Shown: positions 1 to 8,461, numbered from the stretch's first letter. The stretch is 64,000 nt of DNA from Paraprevotella sp. (GCA_017937925.1 JAGBCQ010000008.1:62001-126000); one strand, 5' to 3'. Numbers and translations are program-made. The notes: a model not told the origin generated them from the letters alone.

Positions 1-366
1 TGAGACCGGCGTTGCAGGATTCAATGTCACACCCGCCTTCATACCATTTTCTTTTATCATCTGAATGACACGATGCAGATGAGGACAAGCCTCAACATGA
101 ACATTCATACTATACGCTCCCAAATCACGCACCTCATTGATAAACTTCTCCGGTTGCACAATCATCAGATGCACGTCCAATGGTTTCTTACATAATTGAG
201 CAACGTATTTCAACACCGGGAATCCGAAAGAAATATTCGGGACGAATACACCGTCCATAATGTCAATATGCAACCAATCGCACTCACTGTTATTTATCAT
301 TTCCATGTCCGATGCCAAATCGGCAAAATTAGCGGACAACAAGGAAGGAGCCACAAGATTTTTCAT
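1..366 (-). CDS. rpe: Ribulose-phosphate 3-epimerase, 3' part cut off by window edge
   Basis: The enzyme interconverts ribulose-5-phosphate and xylulose-5-phosphate in the pentose phosphate pathway, in the cytoplasm. The visible 122 codons read leftward from an ATG at 366. They carry the family's N-terminal landmarks: an APSLLSANFADL start, the metal and substrate strand WLHIDIMDGVFVPN with its conserved His-x-Asp, the FGFPVLK segment, KPLDVHLMI, and the GVTLNPATP strand. About 95 residues of the usual roughly 215 lie beyond base 1. No stop occurs inside the window and the frame is clean. The next gene upstream on the same strand is the 43-aa peptide gene at 468-599, 101 bases away, so co-transcription with it and the sigma factor is possible but unproven. 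Confidence 0.95.
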   Translation of the reverse strand, partial: MKNLVAPSLLSANFADLASDMEMINNSECDWLHIDIMDGVFVPNISFGFPVLKYVAQLCKKPLDVHLMIVQPEKFINEVRDLGAYSMNVHVEACPHLHRVIQMIKENGMKAGVTLNPATPVS

Positions 367-467
367 ATCACATAGAGATTAGTGGAACTACATAGCACAA
401 AGTTATATGAAAAATCCTACATGAACAAGCATGTAGGACTTAAAAAGTTAATTCGTCAAGGAAGGGT

Positions 468-599
468 TTAACCTAACATCATACGGGCAAACTCACCGTC
501 ACCGTACTCAAGTTCCTTATAATTTTGTGCAAACAAGCGCAAGAATGCCAATGTTTTGCGTGATGGTCCTTGAATTGTTTCGTGTAGTTTTATATCCAT
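468..599 (-). CDS. 43-residue hypothetical peptide downstream of ECF sigma factor
   Basis: A short leftward frame of 43 codons plus TAA, beginning MDIKLHETIQG and ending GEFARMMLG. It is preceded by AGGAGG three bases before the ATG. That is an unusually clear Shine-Dalgarno for a window where most starts have none, and it supports real translation. The product is a mix of basic and acidic residues with an amphipathic middle (RKTLAFLRLFAQNY), with no signal peptide and no cysteine. It follows the sigma-factor gene on the same strand by 75 bases. I do not recognise a family. It could be a small regulator or partner of the sigma factor, but that rests on position only. It could also be a non-functional frame. 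Confidence 0.55.
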   Translation of the reverse strand: MDIKLHETIQGPSRKTLAFLRLFAQNYKELEYGDGEFARMMLG

Positions 600-674
600 A
601 AGCCTCCTGTTTAAGTTTCTATTATAGAAACGCACAAGCAGACCTTTTAGTATATAAATCTTGAGATATTTTTA

Positions 675-1265
675 TCAGATGGCCAAGTGAAGTTCTTTCT
701 TTATTGCCAAACGGCGCAAATTGAGCAGAGCATAACGCATACGGCCCAATGCCGTATTGATGCTAACTCCCGTTACCTCAGCAATTTCTTTGAACGACAG
801 ACCTTGATAGTAACGCATGAATACAACTTCTTTTTGATTTTGAGGCAGATGTTCAATCAGCATCTTCACATCGTCAAGAACCTGTTCATGTACCATCTTC
901 GTTTCAACATTGGCTTCGGATAGTTTCATGTCATTGAACAAATCGTACTCCACATCGTCGTTTGACACACAGTTCTCATTTTTGTTTTGACGGAAATAGT
1001 CAATAATAAGATTGTGGGCTATACGAGTGAGCCATGCTTGGAACTTACCATTCTCTACGTAGCGACCTTGTTGAATGGTCACAATGGCTTTCATAAACGT
1101 ATCTTGAAAAATGTCGTCGGCAGCATCTTGATTGCGTACTACGAACAATATATAAGAGAAAAGTTTCTCTTGATACCTCTCTAATAAAACATTGAATGCG
1201 TTGTTATTGCCTTCCGCATAAAGTTTAACCAACACTTCGTCGGTAAACCGGACTAGATTATTCAT
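675..1265 (-). CDS. RNA polymerase sigma-70 factor, ECF type
   Basis: A 196-residue sigma factor with only regions 2 and 4, as in ECF sigmas. Region 2 spans roughly residues 20-95, with the core-binding and -10-melting segment DAADDIFQDTFMKA and the AWLTRIAHNLIIDYFR helix. Region 4 spans roughly 135-190, with LPQNQKEVVFMRYYQGLS followed by the helix-turn-helix FKEIAEVTGVSINTALGRMR. The linker is acidic. No FecR-like anti-sigma or SusC gene is adjacent, unlike the iron and polysaccharide ECFs of Bacteroidales, so it is more likely a stand-alone stress or housekeeping ECF. The only close partner is the 43-residue gene immediately downstream. No clear TAnnTTTG box was found in its upstream region. 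Confidence 0.93.
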   Translation of the reverse strand: MNNLVRFTDEVLVKLYAEGNNNAFNVLLERYQEKLFSYILFVVRNQDAADDIFQDTFMKAIVTIQQGRYVENGKFQAWLTRIAHNLIIDYFRQNKNENCVSNDDVEYDLFNDMKLSEANVETKMVHEQVLDDVKMLIEHLPQNQKEVVFMRYYQGLSFKEIAEVTGVSINTALGRMRYALLNLRRLAIKKELHLAI

Positions 1266-1450
1266 TCTTCCTTAATTTTATTCGTTAAGTAAGAGTGTTT
1301 CGATAGGCAATATACTTTTAATTGGTTAAATAAATTATACAAACTCGTTGCAAATAAAAGAACTTTTTGGCAAACTCACAAACTTTTTGGAGAAAAAGTG
1401 ACATAATGCCCCATCACAGGGGAAGAAAAAAGAACGATAAAGGAAGTGTT

Positions 1451-1485
1451 TTTGTTGTCTAAGACCATCAAAAAAATTATATTTG
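1451..1485 (+). promoter_or_regulatory. Bacteroidota-type promoter for GH43 gene
   Basis: A -33 TTTG at 1451-1454 and a perfect -7 TATATTTG at 1478-1485 match the Bacteroidota consensus TTTG/TAnnTTTG, although the 23-base spacer is longer than the usual 19-21. Predicted transcription would give a 5' leader of about 35 bases. Confidence 0.55.
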
Positions 1486-1528
1486 CAGACATAAACCGAT
1501 AAAAAACACGGAACTAATTCTAACCATT

Positions 1529-2617
1529 ATGAAAAAGACATTTTTACTTTTATGCTTCATTTTAAGCATTGCAAGTTTGGAAAGCTTGGCACAGAACGAA
1601 CAAAATCAAGACAACAAGGCAAAACGCAGATGGCGCCGACCCGCATCGGTCCTACACCCCGATGTTCACGACCCGGTCATGGCAAAGGGTGAGGACGGCA
1701 GATACTATATGTTTGCCACAGGTATGGGTGTAGGTGTGATGTCAAGCGCCGACATGAAAGAATGGAAATTTGAACCGTCAGTCTTGAAAGAGATTCCGCA
1801 ATGGGCCATGGACACCGTTCGTGGATACCGCGGTCACACTTGGGCTCCGGACATCAGCTACCATAAAGGGTTATGGCACTTGTACTACTCATGTTCCACA
1901 TTCGGTAAAAATGGTAGTGCAATAGGATTGGCTGTTAATAAAACATTAGACCCTCAATCACCGGATTTCGGTTGGGAAGACAAAGGTATGGTTATTGCAT
2001 CGCATCGCCATAAGGACAACTGGAATGCCATTGACCCCAACTTGATTGTAGATAAAAGAGGTAATCCCTACATGACATTCGGTTCATTCTGGGATGGCAT
2101 ACAGTTGATAAAACTATCAAAAAAAGATTTTCGAACCCCTGTAAGCAGGCCTGTTACTATCTCAAGACGTATTGGTCGCAAAATTTCAGTTGACGAGATT
2201 GACAAAGTGGAATTTTACACCATAGAAGGAAAGGACACCATTGAAGCCGGAGCGAATGCTGTAGAGGCACCATTCATATTCAAACATGGGAAATATTACT
2301 ATTTATTTGTGAGCTTCGATTATTGTTGCCGTGGCGAACGCTCAACATATAAAACGGTTTACGGACGCTCAAAGAAAATTACCGGTCCGTATTATGACCA
2401 AAAAGGACAACCTATGACAAAAGGCGGTGGTACTTACCTGTATGGACCAAACGAGGAGTTCTTCGGTGTAGGTCACTGCTCGGTATATGATTTTGACGGA
2501 CAGGTATATTTCATCTCACACGCCTACGAAAAGGACGAAAACGGACGCGCCAAATTGTTCATACGTCCGCTCACATTCGATGAAGAGGGATGGATTGTTA
2601 CTAAAGGAAAAGAATAA
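1529..2617 (+). CDS. Secreted GH43 family arabinanase-like glycoside hydrolase
   Basis: A 362-residue exported enzyme with a signal peptide ending near LESLAQ (residue 22). It has the five-bladed beta-propeller signature of glycoside hydrolase family 43. The three catalytic acids are visible: Asp48 in HDPVM (base), Asp169 in AIDPNL (pKa modulator) and Glu246 in VEAPFI (acid). The HTWAPDIS strand (about 103-110) and the late GVGHCSVY segment, whose His lies in the active-site pocket of endo-arabinanases, favour arabinan endo-1,5-alpha-L-arabinosidase activity over xylosidase. Substrate is inferred, not proven. The gene is monocistronic, with its own promoter and a strong terminator. It fits functionally with the rhamnogalacturonan genes elsewhere in the window, since arabinan forms side chains of that polymer. 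Confidence 0.85.
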   Translation: MKKTFLLLCFILSIASLESLAQNEQNQDNKAKRRWRRPASVLHPDVHDPVMAKGEDGRYYMFATGMGVGVMSSADMKEWKFEPSVLKEIPQWAMDTVRGYRGHTWAPDISYHKGLWHLYYSCSTFGKNGSAIGLAVNKTLDPQSPDFGWEDKGMVIASHRHKDNWNAIDPNLIVDKRGNPYMTFGSFWDGIQLIKLSKKDFRTPVSRPVTISRRIGRKISVDEIDKVEFYTIEGKDTIEAGANAVEAPFIFKHGKYYYLFVSFDYCCRGERSTYKTVYGRSKKITGPYYDQKGQPMTKGGGTYLYGPNEEFFGVGHCSVYDFDGQVYFISHAYEKDENGRAKLFIRPLTFDEEGWIVTKGKE

Positions 2618-2642
2618 TCCTAACTCATAATCTTGTTTATAC

Positions 2643-2688
2643 AGTAACGGGGACTCTACACTATCGTAAAGTCCCCGTTACTTTTTTT
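2643..2688 (+). terminator. Rho-independent terminator after GH43 gene
   Basis: A perfect 13-bp inverted repeat (AGTAACGGGGACT at 2643-2655 and its complement at 2670-2682) is followed by a T run to 2688. It separates the GH43 gene from the convergent DUF5606 gene. Confidence 0.9.
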
Positions 2689-2714
2689 ATATATTTTATA
2701 TATTATCAGCGATA

Positions 2715-3158
2715 TTATTCAGCCTTGCGGTCGTCAATATTCTCACCGTCTGTCGGTTCCAAAGCCTCATCAAAATCGGTTATGCCATTTTGTATCAAAA
2801 TATTGTACCAACTTACCAACTTCTTTATATCGGCAGCATAGACACGCTCGCGGTCGAAATTCGGAAGAATCTCAGCGAAATAAGCCTCCAGCTCGTTGCG
2901 TGATGCTTTCTTATAGTCAAAAGTGGAAACGGCACCATTCTCTTTCGCCTTAACACTGTTCAACACTTCGCGCAATGGCACTTCACCGGCATCAGTGTAC
3001 ATAGCAATATCAGCTAAAGAAATCACTTTATCAGCAGCAAATGCAGGCATTCTTTTCTTTTCTGCATCCAACGTTTCAACAATCAAACTACGGTTTCCTC
3101 GTGAAACCAACTTGTACAAACCGGGTTTCCCGGAAATGGCTAAAATAGTTTCTAACAT
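2715..3158 (-). CDS. DUF5606 family protein
   Basis: A 147-residue cytoplasmic protein that I match to DUF5606, a Bacteroidota-restricted family of unknown function. The matching features are the start MLETILAISGKPGLYKLVS, the ETLDAEKKRMPAF segment and the LREVLNS motif followed by a YFAEILPNFDRERVY region. Residues 1-60 look like a small beta-barrel and the rest is helical. The C-terminus is acidic. It is the last gene of the leftward nusB-yajC-ybbR-coaE block, 86 bases after coaE. Its biochemical role is unknown, and the neighbourhood hints at a general housekeeping role. Confidence 0.85.
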   Translation of the reverse strand: MLETILAISGKPGLYKLVSRGNRSLIVETLDAEKKRMPAFAADKVISLADIAMYTDAGEVPLREVLNSVKAKENGAVSTFDYKKASRNELEAYFAEILPNFDRERVYAADIKKLVSWYNILIQNGITDFDEALEPTDGENIDDRKAE

Positions 3159-3244
3159 ATCTTTTTTCTTTTAATTATTGTCTATACGGTTGCAAAGATA
3201 GGTTTTAAACATCCTACTTTCAAAAATCTTCATTCTAAAAAAAC

Positions 3245-3859
3245 TTAATACGACAAGAGTTCGTTCTCTATTGTATTCAAAATGGTCGAGAGCGCAATTT
3301 CAATATTACCGTCACCATCATTATTTAATATATAATCGGCTTTTTGGCTCCTCTCTTTATCTGACATTTGCGCTGCGATTCTCGCCAAAACTTGTTCGGC
3401 ACTGACATTGTCGCGCTTCATAACACGCTCAATACGTACTTGTTCCGGCGCTGTAACTAATAAAACTTTATCTACTAATGCATCAAAGCCCGACTCAAAA
3501 AGAATAGCACACTCCATCACTACTATTGGAGCATCTTGTTGTGATGACCAATGCAAAAAATCTTCCTTGACAACAGGATGTACTAATGCGTTTACCTGTT
3601 CAACGCGTTCGGACGATGCGAACATCCACTCAGCCAACAAAGTGCGATTTAATGTTCCATCAGAGCAATAAACATCAGAAGATACTAAAGAACACAAGCC
3701 TTCTCTTATAGTAGATGACACCATCATCAATCGTTTGGCCTCTGCATCACTATTATATATAGGTATATGTCTCTTTTTCAATAATGCGGTCACGTAGCTC
3801 TTACCGGATCCAATTCCTCCTGTAATAGCCAATTTCAATGTATTACGACTCGACATCAT
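3245..3859 (-). CDS. coaE: Dephospho-CoA kinase
   Basis: It catalyses the last step of coenzyme A synthesis, phosphorylating dephospho-CoA at the ribose 3' hydroxyl with ATP. The P-loop TGGIGSGKS lies near the N-terminus, followed by the family's IPIYNSDAEAKRLM segment, the HPVVKEDF region and the VLLVTAPEQVRIERVMKRD lid region. The frame stays open upstream to 3919, but that would give 20 non-homologous residues inside ybbR. I therefore start at the ATG at 3859 (a second ATG at 3856 is equally good), giving about 204 residues, the normal family length. The start overlaps the end of ybbR by 17 bases, which suggests translational coupling in the leftward operon. Confidence 0.93.
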   Translation of the reverse strand: MMSSRNTLKLAITGGIGSGKSYVTALLKKRHIPIYNSDAEAKRLMMVSSTIREGLCSLVSSDVYCSDGTLNRTLLAEWMFASSERVEQVNALVHPVVKEDFLHWSSQQDAPIVVMECAILFESGFDALVDKVLLVTAPEQVRIERVMKRDNVSAEQVLARIAAQMSDKERSQKADYILNNDGDGNIEIALSTILNTIENELLSY

Positions 3860-4850
3860 CTTGCAATTGTTCCAATAAGTAGTCCACCTCTTGCGGAAGA
3901 ATCCTAATGTTTGTGACATCCTGTGGATATGACTGTAAGTTGAGTTTCAGCTTTTTAGATTTATTACTAAGCACCTCATCATAAGGAATGGAAATAACAA
4001 AATCGTCCTCACTGATGTCTTTGAAACGACTCATACCGACACGGAACACCACCTTTGCCTTTGAAGGAAAAGTTCGTAAAATCTTATTTCCAGGGAAATT
4101 GGTTCCCACAATCGGGACTTCTACTGTTTTCTCAGTAAACATATCCACTTCAACATTCATTTCAACCGCATCCGGAATAAATTTTCCACCTCTCACATTA
4201 CGCAATTCTTCAGTGGAATGATGTGCTGACGACAACTCGGTATAATTAGATGTCACTACATACGCAGCAGTAATCGTATCAAGAACGGTTGGAGGCGCAA
4301 AGATATCAACAGAATCGGGACTGAACGTTACGCTTTTTATATAATACTCCGGCTCACTTGACACCACTCCTATATATTTCACAGGAACGCGCTTACTCGC
4401 TCCGCGATTGAAAAAGTATTCCAACGTATCGGGTTTAATAGAGACAATTTGCGTGGATGCCAAAAACTGAGACTGTACTCTTTTTTGAATCGTACTCATA
4501 TCCACCAAAACATGCCCAGAGGGAAGACCTGTATCGTAAGTATTATAATCTACATCTACCGGTGGTACTTCAACACCATACAAATAGCGTGACAGCACTG
4601 TTCCTTTGTCGCGAACCACCACTTTCAACTCTTCAGGCAGTTCGGAAGTAATAACAACATTTTTAGGGACATTGACTTGGTTTAAAGGCACACTAATCTC
4701 AACTTCATACGTCTCATTTAAGGCCTGTAACAACCAAAAAGCAGAAGAAATCAATAAAAAAATCAAAAAGGTCAAAAACTCCCTATTGGCATTCCCCAAT
4801 AAGAAGTCCTTGACCTGAACGTAATATTTTCGGATTTTTACATAGTCCAT
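3843..4850 (-). CDS. YbbR-like domain protein (CdaR-like), membrane anchored
   Basis: A 335-residue protein with a short cytoplasmic N-terminus, one membrane helix at about residues 24-42 (FLTFLIFLLISSAFWLLQAL), and an extracytoplasmic part made of YbbR-type beta repeats. In Firmicutes, YbbR (CdaR) regulates the diadenylate cyclase CdaA. In Bacteroidales the family sits beside nusB, yajC and coaE, and its role is not established. No cyclase gene is adjacent here. It begins 6 bases after yajC and its end overlaps coaE, so the genes are almost certainly one transcript. Confidence 0.85.
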   Translation of the reverse strand: MDYVKIRKYYVQVKDFLLGNANREFLTFLIFLLISSAFWLLQALNETYEVEISVPLNQVNVPKNVVITSELPEELKVVVRDKGTVLSRYLYGVEVPPVDVDYNTYDTGLPSGHVLVDMSTIQKRVQSQFLASTQIVSIKPDTLEYFFNRGASKRVPVKYIGVVSSEPEYYIKSVTFSPDSVDIFAPPTVLDTITAAYVVTSNYTELSSAHHSTEELRNVRGGKFIPDAVEMNVEVDMFTEKTVEVPIVGTNFPGNKILRTFPSKAKVVFRVGMSRFKDISEDDFVISIPYDEVLSNKSKKLKLNLQSYPQDVTNIRILPQEVDYLLEQLQDDVES

Positions 4851-4856
4851 TGACTA

Positions 4857-5177
4857 TTATTTACCGGTTGCCGGATCAACAGGAACACTCGCATAAACAG
4901 AGTTCTTTGCGACTTTGATTTTTACACCGTTCGCAACTTCTACCATCAAAGTGTTATCCATATCATTCACTTCCTTTACTTTTCCATAAATACCACCGGC
5001 GGTTACAATGTCTGTTCCTGCAGTAATACTATTTCTGAAGTTCTGGATTTCTTTTTGTTTCTTGTTCTGCGGACGAATCATAAAGAAGTACATGATGGCA
5101 AAGATAACTACCATCATAATAATCATAGACATTCCGCCACCTTGTTGTGATTGCAATAATACTGTTAAAAAATTCAT
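4857..5177 (-). CDS. yajC: Sec translocon accessory subunit YajC
   Basis: A 106-residue inner-membrane protein with one N-terminal helix (MSMIIMMVVIFAIMYFFMI) followed at once by the family hallmark RPQNKKQKE. It then has the soluble domain with AGTDIVTAGGIYGKVKEV and NSVYASV. YajC associates with SecDF and SecYEG in protein export. The hydrophobic segment is preceded by a short Gln/Gly-rich stretch. The size is typical. It lies between nusB (22 bases) and the ybbR-type gene (6 bases), a conserved Bacteroidales order. Confidence 0.95.
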   Translation of the reverse strand: MNFLTVLLQSQQGGGMSMIIMMVVIFAIMYFFMIRPQNKKQKEIQNFRNSITAGTDIVTAGGIYGKVKEVNDMDNTLMVEVANGVKIKVAKNSVYASVPVDPATGK

Positions 5178-5199
5178 GACTTAAAGATATTTTTGATTA

Positions 5200-6132
5200 C
5201 TAGTTCGTTTCCTTTTTTAATTTACCTTCCTGAATAAGTTTCTTGGATATGGCATCCAACAATCCATTGACATAAAGACCGCTACGGGGCGTACTGTATA
5301 TTTTCGCTATATCCACATATTCATTCAACGAAACGTTCAACGGGATATTTGGGAAAGTCAAAATTTCAGCCAACGCAATTTGCATAATCACCAAATCCAT
5401 CAATGCGATACGATTGAATTCCCAATTCTTTGTATTGTCGCTCACTAACTTGCGATAATAATCAGCGTTAAGCAATGTGTTGCGGAACAAACGATGTGCA
5501 AACTCGCGATCTTCTTCATCCTTAAACTCAGGTAACAAGTCTTGTTCAGCCCCATTTTCAACCTCGAAGCGCTTAATGGTCTTCAACACAAATGTATCAA
5601 CAATATATTTGTCATCATTCCAATAAAGGCTCATGTCCTCAAGTAGAGAGTCCAAACGCTCGTTATTGAAGATGACGTTTTTATATATTTTGCGCCACAA
5701 TTCACGGTCTTCCGCATAAGATGATTCTGCAGACGCCATATATTCATTATAATAATCTGACTCAATGATTTGTTTGTACAGAGAGCGTACAAACTCTTCT
5801 TCATCAGTCCAATTCTTCTTCTGGTTCTCACGAAAATCAAGAAGTTGCTTATTCTCTTCCAATTGAAGTATAAAACGATTGTCTATAAATTTACGACTTG
5901 GAGGTAAGCCTTCATGAATACGTTCGTAACGACTTTGGGCTGTCTCTACAGCACGGACTGCAATCCTATTTATTTCTACCATTAACAATAATAGGTAGTT
6001 ATATAAATCATAAGCTTTTGACAAGCTAAAAAACAATTCTTTCTCTGCTGTATCTATATTTTTGCCGTCGTTCTGATAATATGCATATACAATCTGAACA
6101 ACCTTAAGGCGAATCAATTCTCTATTTATCAT
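5200..6132 (-). CDS. nusB: Transcription antitermination factor NusB, long Bacteroidota form
   Basis: A 310-residue protein, about twice the length of E. coli NusB, as is usual in Bacteroidota. The conserved all-helical NusB domain is C-terminal (about residues 170-305), including NRIALMDLVIMQIALAE, FPNIPLNVSLNEYVDIAKIYST and GLYVNGLLDAISKKL. The N-terminal half (INRELIRLKVVQIVYAYYQN onward) is a related helical extension. NusB binds boxA RNA with NusE/S10 in rRNA antitermination. It heads the leftward operon with yajC, ybbR and coaE. Confidence 0.95.
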   Translation of the reverse strand: MINRELIRLKVVQIVYAYYQNDGKNIDTAEKELFFSLSKAYDLYNYLLLLMVEINRIAVRAVETAQSRYERIHEGLPPSRKFIDNRFILQLEENKQLLDFRENQKKNWTDEEEFVRSLYKQIIESDYYNEYMASAESSYAEDRELWRKIYKNVIFNNERLDSLLEDMSLYWNDDKYIVDTFVLKTIKRFEVENGAEQDLLPEFKDEEDREFAHRLFRNTLLNADYYRKLVSDNTKNWEFNRIALMDLVIMQIALAEILTFPNIPLNVSLNEYVDIAKIYSTPRSGLYVNGLLDAISKKLIQEGKLKKETN

Positions 6133-6156
6133 ACCTCTGTAATACTAAATTCGACA

Positions 6157-6164
6157 CAAATTTA
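6157..6164 (-). promoter_or_regulatory. -7 element for the nusB operon
   Basis: On the minus strand the sequence reads TAAATTTG, a full match to TAnnTTTG, 25 bases upstream of the nusB start codon. No good TTTG -33 element was seen at the expected spacing, so the call is moderate. Confidence 0.45.
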
Positions 6165-6264
6165 CAGCTTTTATAGAGAATTTTAGCATCTTTGTGCTGT
6201 TTTTTTTGGAAGTTTTGAAAAATATATCCAATTTTGAGGATGAATAATCATTAACAATAACAAG

Positions 6265-6603
6265 ATGGAAGATTTTAAAGGTAATTCCGAGATGGAGAAA
6301 GACATCGTTTTTTCAAAAGCCGTAAAAGCAGGAAAACGAATCTACTATGTTGACGTAAAAAGGAATAGAAAAGGGGAACTCTTTTTAGCTGTGACTGAAA
6401 GCAAGAAAATCGTCAGTGGCGATTCTAACAACCCTACCTTTAATTACGAGAAACACAAAATATTTTTGTATCAAGAAGACTTCGACAACTTCTTAACCGG
6501 ACTGAATGAAGCAGTAGGATATATTCGCGACAATCAAGAACCCATCGAAAGAAAGAAACCGACAGAAGTCAACGAAGATATTAAATTCGATATTGAATTT
6601 TAA
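6265..6603 (+). CDS. DUF3276 / PUR-family nucleic-acid-binding protein
   Basis: A 112-residue protein matching the DUF3276 (bacterial PUR-alpha-like) family, whose Borrelia member BpuR binds DNA and RNA. Landmarks are IVFSKAVKAGKRIYYVDVKRNRKG, the LFLAVTESKK strand and the HKIFLYQEDFDNFLTGLNEAV helix, a single PUR repeat fold (beta-beta-beta-beta-alpha). An internal Met at residue 10 is a possible alternative start. I keep the first because it adds only an acidic nine-residue leader. It is transcribed divergently from nusB, with 132 bases between. Confidence 0.87.
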   Translation: MEDFKGNSEMEKDIVFSKAVKAGKRIYYVDVKRNRKGELFLAVTESKKIVSGDSNNPTFNYEKHKIFLYQEDFDNFLTGLNEAVGYIRDNQEPIERKKPTEVNEDIKFDIEF

Positions 6604-6624
6604 TCAAAGAAATATAGCAAAATC

Positions 6625-6656
6625 TTTGTGTATTTAAACGAAAAGCCGTACTTTTG
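6625..6656 (+). promoter_or_regulatory. Strong Bacteroidota promoter for rplY
   Basis: TTTG at 6625-6628, a 20-base spacer and TACTTTTG at 6649-6656 match both consensus boxes. The transcript would carry a leader of roughly 90 bases containing GC-rich segments around 6661-6705. Ribosomal-protein leader control is possible, but no known leader structure was recognised. Confidence 0.8.
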
Positions 6657-6753
6657 CACCGCTTTTCAGCGCAGTCGTATGGTGCAGCGCATCGTGTGAT
6701 GGCGAATTAAGCAAGAACTTAATTTAGAGTAACACAAAAAAAATTATTAAAAA

Positions 6754-7350
6754 ATGAAAGAAATCAATGTAAAAGGTACGGTAAGAACCGCACTTGGAAA
6801 GAAAGCCGCTCGCGACATTCGCAAGGCAAACGCAGTTCCTTGTAACTTGTATGGTGAAGCTAAGAACGAAAACGGAGCACCTCAAGCATTATCATTTACT
6901 GCAACAAACGATGAGTTGCGTAATTTGATTTATTCTCCGGACATCTACGCCGTAAATTTGAACATCGACGGTAAAGAATGTAAGGCTGTTCTAAAGGAAA
7001 TTCAATTCCACCCTGTAAAAGACAACGTTTTGCACGTTGACTTCTATGAAATCACTGAGAACAAACCTATCGTAATGGAAGTTCCTATCAAGTTGAACGG
7101 TTTGGCTGAAGGTGTTAAGGCCGGTGGTCGTTTGGCTGCATCTGTTCGTAAATTGAAAGTTAAGGCTCTTTACACAAACATTCCTGAGCGTTTGAACATC
7201 GACGTAACTCACTTAGGTTTAGGTAAGACTATCAAAGTTGGCGAATTGAGCTTCGAAGGTTTGGAATTGATTACAAGCAAGGAAGTTGTCGTATGTCAAG
7301 TTAAGATGACACGTAGCGCAAGATCTGCTGCTGCCGCATCTGAGAAATAA
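6754..7350 (+). CDS. rplY: 50S ribosomal protein L25 / Ctc family
   Basis: A 198-residue member of the long (TL5/Ctc) L25 group. Residues 1-95 form the 5S-rRNA-binding L25 domain (VKGTVRTALGKKAARDIRKANAVPCNLYG, LKEIQFHPVKDNVLHVDFYEI), and the rest is the Ctc C-terminal beta domain (IPIKLNGLAEGVKAGG-like, DVTHLGLGKTIKVGEL). The tail is rich in Ala, Arg and Ser. The gene has its own strong promoter and is followed after 17 bases by pth, a common pairing of translation genes. Confidence 0.96.
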   Translation: MKEINVKGTVRTALGKKAARDIRKANAVPCNLYGEAKNENGAPQALSFTATNDELRNLIYSPDIYAVNLNIDGKECKAVLKEIQFHPVKDNVLHVDFYEITENKPIVMEVPIKLNGLAEGVKAGGRLAASVRKLKVKALYTNIPERLNIDVTHLGLGKTIKVGELSFEGLELITSKEVVVCQVKMTRSARSAAAASEK

Positions 7351-7367
7351 TTAAGAGAACTATTTGA

Positions 7368-7931
7368 ATGAAATATCTGATAGTTGGACTGGGCAACATC
7401 GGAAGTGAATACGATGGAACCCGGCACAATATAGGATTCAGAGTGTTGGACGCCCTTGCTAAGGCGTCCAATCTCGTTTTTGAGGACAAGCGCTACGGTG
7501 CAGTCACTACCCTATCGGTCAAAGGGCAACAACTCGTATTACTCAAGCCATCTACTTATATGAATTTGAGTGGAAACGCTGTAAGATATTGGATGACTAA
7601 AGAGAACATTCCACTAGAAAGGGTTTTAATTATCGTAGATGACTTGGCATTGCCTTTTGGTGCGCTTCGCATGAAACCCAATGGTAGTGACGCCGGGCAT
7701 AACGGGTTGAAACACATCGCAGCAACATTAGGCACTCAAGGTTATGCCAGACTACGTTTCGGAATTGGCAACGAATTTCCAAGAGGAGGGCAAATAGACT
7801 TCGTTTTGGGACAATTCACTGAAGAAGATTTAAAAACGATGGATGAGCGTGTGGATTTGGCTTGCCAGATGATAAAGAGCTTTTGCCTTGCCGGTATTCA
7901 AATCACCATGAACCAATTCAACAAAAAATAA
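7368..7931 (+). CDS. pth: Peptidyl-tRNA hydrolase
   Basis: It releases peptides from peptidyl-tRNA that has dropped off ribosomes. At 187 residues it is of standard length. Conserved residues are Asn10 in VGLGNIG, the catalytic His20 in [12 protein letters not shown], the [12 protein letters not shown] loop, Asp93 in IIVDDLALP and the GHNGLKHI segment. It lies between rplY and an S4-domain gene (2-base gap) in one rightward operon. Confidence 0.97.
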   Translation: MKYLIVGLGNIGSEYDGTRHNIGFRVLDALAKASNLVFEDKRYGAVTTLSVKGQQLVLLKPSTYMNLSGNAVRYWMTKENIPLERVLIIVDDLALPFGALRMKPNGSDAGHNGLKHIAATLGTQGYARLRFGIGNEFPRGGQIDFVLGQFTEEDLKTMDERVDLACQMIKSFCLAGIQITMNQFNKK

Positions 7932-7933
7932 AC

Positions 7934-8359
7934 ATGGGAGAAGCAAGAATAGACAAGTGGCTTTGGGCTGCACGCATCTACAAAACACGTACTATAGCTG
8001 CTGCCGCCTGTAAGAAAGGGCAAATTTCTTTGAATGGCAACCAACTTAAACCTTCTAGAATGATTAAAGTTGGTGATGTAATTAGTGTCAAAAAGCCTCC
8101 TGTCACTTACTCTTTTCTTGTAAAGCAGACCATAGAGAAACGTGTCGGTGCAAAACTTATTCCGGAAGTCCTTGAAAACGTTACTCCACCGGAACAATAT
8201 GAACTTTTAGAAATGAACCGTATCAGCGGATTCATTGACCGAGCGCGCGGGACAGGACGTCCGACCAAAAAAGAAAGAAGGTCGTTGGACGAATTTACAG
8301 CACCCGAATTTCTGGACGACCTCCTATTTGATTTTGATGACGAGGAGGACGAAGAATAA
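7934..8359 (+). CDS. S4-domain RNA-binding protein (Hsp15-like)
   Basis: A 141-residue protein beginning with an S4 RNA-binding domain: MGEARIDKWLWAARIYKTRT, then AAACKKGQISLNGNQLKPS and VGDVISVKK. It corresponds to the Hsp15 (HslR) family, which in E. coli rescues stalled 50S subunits carrying nascent chains. The C-terminus is a basic linker with the GTGRPTKKERR motif, then a strongly acidic tail (DDLLFDFDDEEDEE). The reading frame is open upstream, but the S4 domain starts at the ATG at 7934, two bases after pth, so that is the start. Confidence 0.9.
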   Translation: MGEARIDKWLWAARIYKTRTIAAAACKKGQISLNGNQLKPSRMIKVGDVISVKKPPVTYSFLVKQTIEKRVGAKLIPEVLENVTPPEQYELLEMNRISGFIDRARGTGRPTKKERRSLDEFTAPEFLDDLLFDFDDEEDEE

Positions 8360-8391
8360 AAAACTACGTAACGTAATACAATAAGCGCTAT

Positions 8392-8455
8392 AAAGTAAGT
8401 CCTATCTGAAAGTTCTATAAACAGAACGTCTAAACAAAGATAGGGCTTACTTTTT
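8392..8455. terminator. Bidirectional terminator between S4-protein gene and pepT
   Basis: A long inverted repeat pairs 8392-8407 (AAAGTAAGTCCTATCT) with 8439-8455 with one mismatch. A small internal hairpin (GTTCT/AGAAC) lies in between, with a T run on the right and an A-rich left side. It serves both convergent genes. Confidence 0.75.
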
Positions 8456-8461
8456 ATACAA

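Noticed and set aside
6657-6753. Structured L25 leader riboregulator
   Set aside because: Some GC-rich self-complementary bits occur, but no stable stem with conserved features could be drawn by eye. Covariation would be needed.
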